Assembly (NCBI GenBank): GCA_002842875.1
Contig: PHEF01000004.1
Coordinates: 1-63,536 of the forward strand
Direction: 5' to 3'
DNA length: 63,536 nucleotides
Origin: Alphaproteobacteria bacterium HGW-Alphaproteobacteria-3
GTDB lineage: Bacteria; Pseudomonadota; Alphaproteobacteria; Parvibaculales; Parvibaculaceae
The position numbers and the translations under genes are program-made. Below, piece after piece: positions 27,232 to 35,330 of the stretch (position 1 is the stretch's first letter; every line of letters starts with the position of its first letter). A model generated the notes under the pieces. The model was not told the origin of the DNA. It searched no databases and saw only the letters and a program-made list of their open reading frames with translations.

Positions 27232-29103
27232 TCATGCGCGATAAATGGTTTCGCCGCGCTTGATCGTTTCCACGATCGACAGGTCGCGAAGTGCGTCCGT
27301 GCCGATCGTCTCCGGGTCTTCTGCAAGGATCACGAAGTCCGCGAGCTTGCCCTCCTCGATCGAACCCTTCGTGTCGTCTTCGAAATGCTGATAAGCGGCG
27401 TCGATGGTGATACCGCGAAGCGCCTCATGAGCCGTAATCCGTTGCTCCTCGCCGAGCACCTTTCCGCTTCTCGTCTTCCGGTTTGTCGCTGTCCAGAGCA
27501 ACATGCGGCAGTCGGAGGGTACGACGGGCGAGTCATTGTGCAACGTGTAGCGCATGCCGCGGTCGATCGTCGAACGCAGCGGGCTGATGCGCGCGCCCCG
27601 CTCCGGCCCCAGAACCGAGTCCCGATGCCAATCGCCCCAGTAAAAAGTGTGGGAAACGAAATAGGACGGCATAACACCAAGCTGCCGCATGAGATCGAGC
27701 TGGTCTTCCCGCAGCGTCTGTGCGTGGATGACAGTCGGCCGCCTGTCGCCGGGCCCATATTTCTCCGTTGCCTTGCCGACCGCCGCGATGAACTGATCGG
27801 CCGCCGCGTCGCCGTTGCAATGCGCGTAGACCTGCCAGCCGCGCGCATAGGCGTTGTCCACGAGCTGCGCGGCGGTTTCGTCTTCCACGATCCGATAACC
27901 GCTGTAGTCCGGCGCAAATCCCGGTGGCACAACCTCGTATGGTTTCGTCAGCCATGCTGTCTTCGCCTGCGGCGAACCATCCAGCATCAGCTTCACGCCT
28001 CCGAATTTGAGGCCGTTGTAGTCACGCCCCATCTGGATGTCGCCATTGGCGATGTCGTCCATATGGGTGAAGAAGGGATAGGCGACGATGTCGAGCCGGA
28101 GGCGGTCGCGCGATGCCGCGAGCGTCAGAAGATCGTAGTCCGGCCGGCGGGTGGCGCCGTCTTGTGCTGTCGTAATTCCCCACGCGGCATATTTGTCCTG
28201 AACCTTGTCGAGCAGATCGAGAAGTTCATCAACCGATGGCTGAGGCAAGCGCGGCAGGGCGAGCGTGATCGCCCCCTCCTCCAGAATACCGTTCGGCTCG
28301 CGCGTACCGGGCCAGCGCCGGATCACGCCGCCCTGCGGGTCCGGCGTGTCGGCGTTTATGCCGAGGAGCGAGAGCGCGCAGGAATTCACGACGACGACGT
28401 GAAGCGAGGCGTGGTAGACGAGAACAGGCTGGTCCGTCGAGACATCGTCGAGATCGTCGCGCGTAAGGGCGCGCTTCTCTTCCAGCAGCGAGTCGTCGTA
28501 GTTCGCGCCGAGTATCCACCCGCCGCGACCGCCGCCCGTTTCTTCCCGATACGCTGCCAGCTCTCTTTTTATGTCGGCAATATTGCGGATCGGACCCGCA
28601 GGCTCGGGCGCGAGGTTGCGGAACCCCATCAGAAGGGCAGTGATCGAAACGTGGCCGTGGCAATCGATGAAGCCCGGCATCATGGTCCGGCCGCCAAGAT
28701 CGACGATGCGCGCGCCGCTCCCGATTTTCGCCTTCACTTCCGTCTCGGAGCCCACCGCGACGATGCGGCCGCCCTCGATCGCAACAGCCTCCGCCAGCGG
28801 CATCGCATCATTCATCGTCCGGATGGTTCCCCCGCGATAGACGGTTGCGCCCGCAGCGTCCGCGCGGCTTCGGCGCGTTTCACCCGTGCCGAGTTTAGGC
28901 GCCGAGAAAGCAAGCGCGGCAAAACCGGTGGCATCGCTCTTCGATCCGCCGAGGACCGACAGGGCCGCTGCCGTCAATGCGGCGCCTGCGCCAAAAAAAC
29001 CGCGGCGGCTGAGCCGCGGATCGCGAAGGCGCCGGTCTCCCCAGAGATACGGCGAGCAGCAGGGGCAACCTGTGCGGTGGCTGTTCGGATGGCTATGGCT
29101 CAT
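27232..29103 (-). CDS. Tat-exported amidohydrolase (YtcJ-like)
   Basis: 623 residues. A His/Cys-rich N-terminus ([12 protein letters not shown] at about 13-16) precedes a twin-arginine signal [10 protein letters not shown] (31-40). The enzyme part is a TIM-barrel metal-dependent hydrolase: a composite beta-sandwich start ([26 protein letters not shown]), metal motif HGH in [10 protein letters not shown], a [13 protein letters not shown] region and the late [13 protein letters not shown], as in the YtcJ/COG1574 group. These hydrolyse amide or ester bonds of unknown compounds. The Tat signal places it outside the cytoplasm, unlike its operon partners. The CPCC cluster ahead of the signal would stay in the cytoplasm if the signal is cleaved. 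Confidence 0.86.
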   Translation of the reverse strand: MSHSHPNSHRTGCPCCSPYLWGDRRLRDPRLSRRGFFGAGAALTAAALSVLGGSKSDATGFAALAFSAPKLGTGETRRSRADAAGATVYRGGTIRTMNDAMPLAEAVAIEGGRIVAVGSETEVKAKIGSGARIVDLGGRTMMPGFIDCHGHVSITALLMGFRNLAPEPAGPIRNIADIKRELAAYREETGGGRGGWILGANYDDSLLEEKRALTRDDLDDVSTDQPVLVYHASLHVVVVNSCALSLLGINADTPDPQGGVIRRWPGTREPNGILEEGAITLALPRLPQPSVDELLDLLDKVQDKYAAWGITTAQDGATRRPDYDLLTLAASRDRLRLDIVAYPFFTHMDDIANGDIQMGRDYNGLKFGGVKLMLDGSPQAKTAWLTKPYEVVPPGFAPDYSGYRIVEDETAAQLVDNAYARGWQVYAHCNGDAAADQFIAAVGKATEKYGPGDRRPTVIHAQTLREDQLDLMRQLGVMPSYFVSHTFYWGDWHRDSVLGPERGARISPLRSTIDRGMRYTLHNDSPVVPSDCRMLLWTATNRKTRSGKVLGEEQRITAHEALRGITIDAAYQHFEDDTKGSIEEGKLADFVILAEDPETIGTDALRDLSIVETIKRGETIYRA

Positions 29104-29115
29104 GCGCGTTTTCCC

Positions 29116-29922
29116 TCAACGGCCTGTGAATTTCGGCGGGCGCTTCTCCAGAAACGCCGTAACGGCTTCGCGCTGGTCTTCGCTGGTGGAGACAAGCGCG
29201 AACTGGTCCGCATCCATGAATGTGGACACCGCGTTAAGCGCCGTTGCCGCCTGCGTGATGCCGCGTTTCGCCATGCGTACCGCGACGGGCGGAAGAGCTG
29301 CTACTTTCTCCGCCCAGTTGCGCGCGACGGCCAGCGCCTCTCCGTCCCCGCAAATCTCATCGGCAAGGCCCCAAGCCTCTGCCTTTGCGGCGCTCACCTT
29401 CTCGCCGAAAATCGTGAGCTGCTTCGCACGCGACGGACCTATGAGGTTCACGAGACGCGGTTGCGTGTGCCAGCTCATGTTCATGCCGAGTGGAATTTCC
29501 GGCAGACGGAAATGGGCGCCTCGCGCCGCGATACGGAAGTCGCACGCGACGGCAAGAGCCACGCCACCGCCAATGCAGAAGCCTTCGATCGCGGCAATGG
29601 TCACCTGGTCCAGCGCTTCCCATGCATCGCACATGTCAGGCCCGGCACGGAGCATTTCGCGGCGTTCGAGCAGCGATGCGCTCGCGCGCACGGAAATTTC
29701 AGGGTCCGACAGGTCGGCGCCGCCGGAGAAAGCCTGCCCACCGGTCAGGACGATGGCGCTCGTGGAAACGTCTTCGCGCAACGCTCGGGCAGCAGCGGCG
29801 AGGTCACGAAGAAGCTGAACGGAAAGCGGATTGATCCTGTCGCCCCTGTCGAAGCGGAGCGTTGCGACACGCCCTTCGCGCTCGATGGTGATGAAGTCGC
29901 CGATTCTCTTTGACCCAGCCAT
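29116..29922 (-). CDS. Enoyl-CoA hydratase/isomerase family protein
   Basis: 268 residues from ATG 29922. Crotonase fold: ATLRFDRGDRINPLS, oxyanion-hole segment GGQAFSGGADLSD and the second one AIEGFCIGGGVALAVACDFRIA, followed by FRLPEIPLGMNMSW with the position of a catalytic Glu. It acts on acyl-CoA thioesters, as hydratase, isomerase or a relative. First gene of the five-gene operon, 12 nt before the amidohydrolase. No acyl-CoA dehydrogenase or thiolase is near, so its pathway is unclear. Confidence 0.87.
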   Translation of the reverse strand: MAGSKRIGDFITIEREGRVATLRFDRGDRINPLSVQLLRDLAAAARALREDVSTSAIVLTGGQAFSGGADLSDPEISVRASASLLERREMLRAGPDMCDAWEALDQVTIAAIEGFCIGGGVALAVACDFRIAARGAHFRLPEIPLGMNMSWHTQPRLVNLIGPSRAKQLTIFGEKVSAAKAEAWGLADEICGDGEALAVARNWAEKVAALPPVAVRMAKRGITQAATALNAVSTFMDADQFALVSTSEDQREAVTAFLEKRPPKFTGR

Positions 29923-30026
29923 TCCCCTCGCCTCTCCGGTTGGCGCTGAATCCACGCCGTTTTGTTTTCCGGATGATGGCCTCTGGAGGCGGGCCTGCCT
30001 AGGGTTTTCATGGTCGCAGCGCATGA

Positions 30027-30059
30027 AGACGGGTGGCGCGGACGTCGCACCACCCGTCT
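30027..30059 (-). terminator. Hairpin after the glycine-zipper gene
   Basis: A 10-bp perfect stem (AGACGGGTGG against CCACCCGTCT) lies 17 nt past the stop. The run after it on the minus strand is only TTCATG, so it is a weak or Rho-assisted terminator at best. Confidence 0.5.
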
Positions 30060-30075
30060 GGCCAGGGGAAATATT

Positions 30076-31332
30076 CTAGCTGACGATCTGCCAGCTACCG
30101 TCCGGCTGGCGGCAGGCGGTGCCATATGCCTGTTCGGCACGGCCACCGACGGTCACCACCGTCTGATACTCGCGGCAATAGCGGCCCGGCTCGGGCTCGT
30201 AGGTGCGCATCGGCGTTACCTCATAACCATAGCTGCCATCCTCCCAATAGACGGGCCGGTTCGATGGCACATATTCGAGGACGTCGCTCACGCAGGCGCG
30301 GTTGCTTTCGTCGATCGCATGGCCGAGCAGTCCGCCGAGCACGGCTCCGATGAGCGCGCCTCCGACGACAGGGCCGGCACCTCGATCCTGGTGCGCCCCT
30401 ATTACGCCGCCAAGCACAGCCCCGATGGCGGCGCCGACCGTGTCGCTATTGCAGGCGGAATAGCGATAGCCATAGCCTCCGTCGTCGTAGCCATAGACCG
30501 AATCATATCCGGCATAGGGGCCGGAATAATAATAGTCGTCGTAATAGTAGCCCGCGACCGGCTGCACATAGACGGGCTGCGGAATCATCACGACGTGCGT
30601 CACGTTGCGATAAATAACGACAGGTCCGCGTTGGTGCGGGTGCTTGCCGCGTCCGTGATATCCGTACCAGGGGCGATCATTGTAGACCGGGCGATAGGGG
30701 CGCCGGTATTCCGTGCTGCGGTGGTTATCGCGTTGGCTCACTTTGTGGCCGCTGCGATCGTTCCCGCGCTCGTCTCTGTATTGCGGATACTGCAGGTCCT
30801 GACGCGGCGAAACCCGTTGCGGTGCCTCGCGTTGAATCTGCTGGTGCGTTTCCCGTTCACGACGCTCGCGCTCGACATTTGCCTGCTGCCATCGCCGCCG
30901 GTCATCCGCGTCGTGACTGCGGTCGCGCTCGTTCTGCACGGCCTCCCGGCGCTGATTGCGCTCACGGGCCGCTGGCTGCTGACGCTGACTTTCACGCTGG
31001 CCCGCCTGGTCGCGGGCCATCCGCTCCCTGGCCGCCTGTTGTTCATTCTGGCGGATACGCTTATCGATTTGAGGACGGTCTTCTTGCTGACGGGGTTGCG
31101 GCTGCTGTGCGGCTTGCGGCCGATACTGCTGTTCCCGCCCCTCCACGTGCCGGCGCTGACCTGAGGTATCGGTCCGCTGCCCTCTTTCGCGGTCGGGCCG
31201 GCGATCGTGCTCGCCTGTCTCCGGGCGCTGCTGCCAGGAATCCGGCCGGGGTGCGGCGAAGGCAGCCGATCCACCGACCGAACAAAGCACTAAAGCCAGC
31301 ACAATAGATGCAATTTGTGGGTTTTGCCGCAT
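30076..31332 (-). CDS. Exported glycine-zipper 2TM protein with Arg/Gln-rich middle
   Basis: 418 residues from ATG 31332, behind GAGGTG. A signal peptide (about 1-26, cleaved near AFA-A) leads to about 170 residues very rich in Gln, Arg, Glu and Asp with coiled-coil or disordered character. A Tyr/Gly-rich section (DYYYSGPYAGYDSVYGYDD and similar) follows, then a glycine-zipper domain: GAAIGAVLGGVIGAH and GALIGAVLGGLLGHAID. The C-terminal ~75 residues (CREYQTVVTVGGRAEQAYGTACRQPDGSWQIV) match the outer-membrane 17-kDa antigen-like end. Proteins of this kind insert in or attach to the outer membrane. The long charged middle is unusual. Divergent from the dehydrogenase gene by 193 bp. Confidence 0.75.
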   Translation of the reverse strand: MRQNPQIASIVLALVLCSVGGSAAFAAPRPDSWQQRPETGEHDRRPDRERGQRTDTSGQRRHVEGREQQYRPQAAQQPQPRQQEDRPQIDKRIRQNEQQAARERMARDQAGQRESQRQQPAARERNQRREAVQNERDRSHDADDRRRWQQANVERERRERETHQQIQREAPQRVSPRQDLQYPQYRDERGNDRSGHKVSQRDNHRSTEYRRPYRPVYNDRPWYGYHGRGKHPHQRGPVVIYRNVTHVVMIPQPVYVQPVAGYYYDDYYYSGPYAGYDSVYGYDDGGYGYRYSACNSDTVGAAIGAVLGGVIGAHQDRGAGPVVGGALIGAVLGGLLGHAIDESNRACVSDVLEYVPSNRPVYWEDGSYGYEVTPMRTYEPEPGRYCREYQTVVTVGGRAEQAYGTACRQPDGSWQIVS

Positions 31333-31525
31333 GATGGCCGGCACCTCTTCACGGGCGACAGACCATCCTGCGCCCGGAGCCAAATTCCCATTCTCCACCT
31401 GAACGGCATGTGAACCGTTCGTTAATCTGCGCGGCAAAAATACGGCGGCGTCCCCGCAGTTGAATTCGGCGGCCTTTTCCCCTCAAATCCGCGGCACCGT
31501 GGGATACGCGTTCACCGGAGGCGGA

Positions 31526-32767
31526 ATGACAGCAAGAAACACGACGCAATCGGCATATGAGACCTTCCTCAACGCTGCCTGCGACCGCCTCGGCTACAGC
31601 AAGTCCACAATTTCGCTGCTCTCGCTCGCCGCCCTCGAAATGAAGGTCGAAATCCCGATCATTCGGGACAATGGCGAACTTGCGGTGTTCAGCGGTTACA
31701 GGGTTCAGCACCAGAATGTCCGCGGACCCTGCAAGGGGGGGCTTCGATATCACCCCGACGTCGATATCGAGGAAGTGCGAGGCCTCGCCTCGCTAATGAC
31801 AATGAAGACCGCGCTTGTAGACATTCCGCTTGGCGGTGGCAAAGGCGGCATATGCTGCAATCCGCGCGAACTTTCGACGCGGGAGCTTGAAGTCCTGACG
31901 CGAAAATTCGTCAAGCGCATCCACCGGGAAATCGGGCCGAACAGCGACATCATGGCGCCGGATGTGGGTACGAATGCGCAGGTGATGGGCTGGATTCACA
32001 GCGAGTATTCGGCGATCTACGGACATTCGCCCGCTGCCGTCACGGGCAAGCCTCTGGCGCTTGGCGGCTCGGCGGGACGCGAAAAGGCGACAGGTTACGG
32101 CATAGGCATCGTGATGAAGGCTTATGCAGAACGCTACGACGCCCCTCTGAATGGAGCGACCGTGGCCATTCAGGGCTTCGGCAATGTTGGCTTCCACGCG
32201 TCGAAGGCTCTCTCCGATCTCGGCATGAAGATTGTCGCGGTTTCCGACGCGCGCAGTTCCGTCTATCGCGAAGGCGGCGTCGATCTATCCGCACTCGCAA
32301 AGCAGAAGAGCGAACGGGGCTTGCTCACCGATGTCGAGGGCCACGAAACGCTGGAAGCCGGGCGGGAACTCGAGGTCGAATGCGACTACCTGGTTCCTGC
32401 GGCAATGGGTGGCGTCATCACCGCTGAGAATGCCCACAAAATCAAGGCGCGGACTGTGATCGAGGGGGCGAATGGGCCGGTCACCAGCGATGCGGATCGT
32501 CTCCTGAGTGACAAGGGCGTAACGGTGGTGCCGGATATCCTGGCCAATTCCGGGGGCGTCGTCGTCAGCTATTTCGAATGGGTCCAGAACCTGCAACGCG
32601 TGGCCTGGCCACTCGAGCGCGTCGACGACGAACTCACACGCATTCTCTCCAATGCGGCACAGCAGGTATTCAACCACGCGGCCCAGAAGGGCCTCGACCT
32701 GAGGTCGGCGGCCTTCGACATTGCGGTCAGCCGCGTCAAGGAAGCGCTGGACGTGACCGGAATATAG
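31526..32767 (+). CDS. Glu/Leu/Phe/Val dehydrogenase family
   Basis: 413 residues from ATG 31526 behind GGAGG. Catalytic Lys region in VRGPCKGGLRYHPDVD, the second Lys in IPLGGGKGGI, and the NAD(P) Rossmann motif QGFGNVGFHASKAL with GGSAGREKATGYG ahead of it. These are the glutamate dehydrogenase signatures (about 415-residue hexameric NAD-type group). It converts glutamate to 2-oxoglutarate and ammonia or the reverse. The next gene is uppP, 88 bp on. Confidence 0.93.
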   Translation: MTARNTTQSAYETFLNAACDRLGYSKSTISLLSLAALEMKVEIPIIRDNGELAVFSGYRVQHQNVRGPCKGGLRYHPDVDIEEVRGLASLMTMKTALVDIPLGGGKGGICCNPRELSTRELEVLTRKFVKRIHREIGPNSDIMAPDVGTNAQVMGWIHSEYSAIYGHSPAAVTGKPLALGGSAGREKATGYGIGIVMKAYAERYDAPLNGATVAIQGFGNVGFHASKALSDLGMKIVAVSDARSSVYREGGVDLSALAKQKSERGLLTDVEGHETLEAGRELEVECDYLVPAAMGGVITAENAHKIKARTVIEGANGPVTSDADRLLSDKGVTVVPDILANSGGVVVSYFEWVQNLQRVAWPLERVDDELTRILSNAAQQVFNHAAQKGLDLRSAAFDIAVSRVKEALDVTGI

Positions 32768-32855
32768 GGGAGCGGCCATAAGGTTCATGTAAGGGTCGCC
32801 GTGTTAAACTCTCAGTGAGTCGTTTTCCACCCCAGCGCAGGACTCTCTGCCGGAC

Positions 32856-33662
32856 ATGATCGAGCACAGTTTCCTGCAAGCCCTTATTCTCGGCATCGTC
32901 GAGGGCGTTTCCGAATTCCTGCCCATCTCGTCCACAGGTCACCTCATCGTCGTGGGGGACCTGATTGGCTTTTCGAGCATGCCAGGCAAGGTCTTCGAGG
33001 TGGTGATCCAGCTTGGCGCCGTTCTGGCGATATGCGTCCTCTATCGCCAACGGCTCTTCCGTGTAGTCCTTGATGCCCCCCACGACCCGGCGGCCAGAAC
33101 CTTTATCGGGGCCATTCTCATCGCCATCGTTCCGGCCGGCCTGATCGGCGTGCTTTTCCACGACTTCATCGTCGAAGTTCTCTTTTCGCCTTATGTGGTG
33201 TGCACGACGCTTATCCTCGGCGGCATCGCCATCATCGTCATCGAAAGGCTGCAGCTCGAGGCGAAATTCACCTCGATCGAGACGTTCACGATGCGGACGG
33301 CGCTGCAGATAGGATTCTTTCAGTGCATGGCGCTGGTGCCCGGCGTTTCGCGCTCGGGCGCGACCATTCTCGGCGCCCTGCTCGTCGGGGTCGAGCGCAA
33401 GACGGCCGCCGAATTTTCCTTTTTCCTCGCCATTCCCGTCATGCTCGGCGCCTCGGCTGTCAACCTCGCCGAGACATGGGAACTGATCGATGCGGCGCAT
33501 GCCTACATCATCGCGACAGGATTTATCGCTGCGTTTCTCTCCGCGCTCATCGTCGTGCGGTGGCTGCTCAACTTCGTCAGCACTCACGGCTATACGATTT
33601 TCGGGTGGTACCGGATCGTCTTCGGTGGATTGCTGCTTGTCTATTTCCTGGCCAGAGGCTGA
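32856..33662 (+). CDS. uppP: Undecaprenyl-diphosphatase
   Basis: 268 residues, eight or so hydrophobic segments, inner membrane. The BacA/UppP motifs are complete: ALILGIVEGVSEFLPISSTGHLI with the catalytic Glu/Ser/His set, and ALVPGVSRSGATILGAL near the middle. It recycles undecaprenyl diphosphate to the monophosphate for peptidoglycan and polymer export, and overexpression gives bacitracin resistance. It stands alone between the dehydrogenase and the histidine kinase. Confidence 0.97.
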   Translation: MIEHSFLQALILGIVEGVSEFLPISSTGHLIVVGDLIGFSSMPGKVFEVVIQLGAVLAICVLYRQRLFRVVLDAPHDPAARTFIGAILIAIVPAGLIGVLFHDFIVEVLFSPYVVCTTLILGGIAIIVIERLQLEAKFTSIETFTMRTALQIGFFQCMALVPGVSRSGATILGALLVGVERKTAAEFSFFLAIPVMLGASAVNLAETWELIDAAHAYIIATGFIAAFLSALIVVRWLLNFVSTHGYTIFGWYRIVFGGLLLVYFLARG

Positions 33663-33736
33663 TTCTTCATCCATTTTTTACTGCGATGCCGGACGATTTC
33701 ACCGACGTGGGATGCTTACCGGAACGTAAATCATGC

Positions 33737-33751
33737 TTAACCAAGCATTAT
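33737..33751. promoter_or_regulatory. CtrA-like binding site before the histidine kinase gene
   Basis: TTAA-N7-TTAT matches the alphaproteobacterial CtrA consensus TTAA-N7-TTAA at 7 of 8 fixed bases. It lies 70 nt upstream of the histidine kinase start, at a usual distance for promoter control. One such site can occur by chance, so binding is only suggested. Confidence 0.45.
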
Positions 33752-33820
33752 ACGTTTTTCCGCTAGTCTGACCTCTCTACGCCCAAGGTATGGCGGCGGC
33801 CTCCGGGATTTACGGCGGAA

Positions 33821-35320
33821 ATGAATAGGCAAACCATCACCGGCGACACGCTGATGCGAGATAACTCGGAACACCGGCGCGAACAGCAAGCGCTGGTCGA
33901 TCCGCATTTCTCGGAGCAGGCTGTCGACTACACCATTGAGCCTATCAGGTTGAGGTTTCACCAGCCCGACCTGGAGCACCGATTCAACGTCGACAACTTC
34001 GCGCGGCAAGTAGGCCTGTTGCGCCTCTCTATCGCGCTGGGCGCGATCATCTTCGCCGTCTACGCCGTATTCGATCCGTTCATCATTCCGGAAGTCACCC
34101 ACGAAGCCTGGGCAATCCGGCTGGGACTGGCCTGCCCCCTTCTTCTCTTCATCGTTGCCATTTCCTACATGCCGGGCTTTTCGTACCGCCATCAGGCCCT
34201 GCTGTCGCTTGCCATGTGCATCCCCGGCCTTGCCGTCGTCGGCATGATCGCGATCGCCGCATCGCCAGGGAACTACCTCTACTATGCCGGCATCCTCATT
34301 ATTCTGACTTATGTGAACTGCCTTTGGCGCTTGCGGTACTACTATTCCATCTTGATGTCGGGCTTGACATGCGGCGCCTATGAGTTTGTCGCCCTGTTCA
34401 TAAATCCCGTGCCCACGAACATTCTCATCAACAACAACGCATTCCTGATCTTCGGCGTCGGCGTGAGCGTTTTCGTGAACTATGTGCAGGAGTACAAGCT
34501 CCGTCAGAGCTTCGTCGACAATGAGAAACTGCGCGCGGAACAACGCCGTTCCGAGCGCCTGCTCAGCAGGTCGGAAGCGGCGAACCGCGCGAAGAACGAC
34601 TTTCTCGCCATCATGAGTCATGAACTGCGGACGCCGCTCAACGCGATCATCGGCTTTTCGGAGATCATCGCGAACCAGATGTTCGGTCCTGTCGGCCAGG
34701 CCAAATATGTTGATTATGCGGGCGATATCCGCGCAAGCGGCGCGCATCTTCTGAGCATAATCAACGACATTCTCGACATCTCGAAGGCGGAGGCAGGCAA
34801 GCTTCAGCTTGAGGAAGAACCTATCGATCCGGTCGAGGCACTCAACCGCACCATGCGCATGTTCCGCCAACGCGCATCCGAACTCGGCGTGGACCTCACC
34901 TTCCGCGTTCGCGACGACATTCCCTGGTTGATTGCGGACCCTCGCCTTTTCAATCAGGTGGCGATCAATCTGACCTCGAACGCGCTCAAGTTTACGCCCG
35001 AAAATGGCAGCGTCAGGGTCGACCTCGGTGTCGATACCGCAGGCGATCTCGTGCTGAGCGTGGAAGACACGGGCATCGGCATCAAGGCATCCGACACCAA
35101 ACGCATCTTCGAACCGTTCGTGCAGGTCGAGGACGCAATGTCACGGACGCAGCAGGGCACCGGTCTCGGGCTCCCGCTGGTCCGCAAGATCATGAGCCTG
35201 CATGGCGGCACGGTCGAACTTGAAAGCACGGTTGGCGAAGGCACGACCGTGAGCGCGACGTTCCCGAAAAGCCGGTTCGTCGCGCCCCAGGCCGATGAGA
35301 TGCAGTGGCAGGCAAGCTGA
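33821..35320 (+). CDS. Membrane sensor histidine kinase
   Basis: 499 residues. About 65 cytoplasmic residues precede six hydrophobic helices (about 70-220) that form a membrane sensor without a large periplasmic loop. A short coiled coil (about 228-255) leads to the H-box in FLAIMSHELRTPLNAIIGF (His near 267), then the ATPase part with N-box NLTSNALKF, G1 DTGIGI and G2 GTGLGLPL. It phosphorylates a response regulator not encoded next to it. The six-helix sensor type resembles kinases that read hydrophobic or fatty signals (such as PhcS or LqsS), by layout only. It is convergent with the PilZ-methyltransferase gene and may be under CtrA control. Confidence 0.9.
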   Translation: MNRQTITGDTLMRDNSEHRREQQALVDPHFSEQAVDYTIEPIRLRFHQPDLEHRFNVDNFARQVGLLRLSIALGAIIFAVYAVFDPFIIPEVTHEAWAIRLGLACPLLLFIVAISYMPGFSYRHQALLSLAMCIPGLAVVGMIAIAASPGNYLYYAGILIILTYVNCLWRLRYYYSILMSGLTCGAYEFVALFINPVPTNILINNNAFLIFGVGVSVFVNYVQEYKLRQSFVDNEKLRAEQRRSERLLSRSEAANRAKNDFLAIMSHELRTPLNAIIGFSEIIANQMFGPVGQAKYVDYAGDIRASGAHLLSIINDILDISKAEAGKLQLEEEPIDPVEALNRTMRMFRQRASELGVDLTFRVRDDIPWLIADPRLFNQVAINLTSNALKFTPENGSVRVDLGVDTAGDLVLSVEDTGIGIKASDTKRIFEPFVQVEDAMSRTQQGTGLGLPLVRKIMSLHGGTVELESTVGEGTTVSATFPKSRFVAPQADEMQWQAS

Positions 35321-35330
35321 GGATCCGCCG

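Noticed and set aside
26920..29913. A 997-codon open frame on the plus strand
   Set aside because: It is antisense to the phosphorylase and amidohydrolase genes, whose motifs are complete. Long opposite frames are expected in GC-rich DNA. The same holds for 14621-17164 (+), 47513-49255 (-) and 10462-11958 (+).
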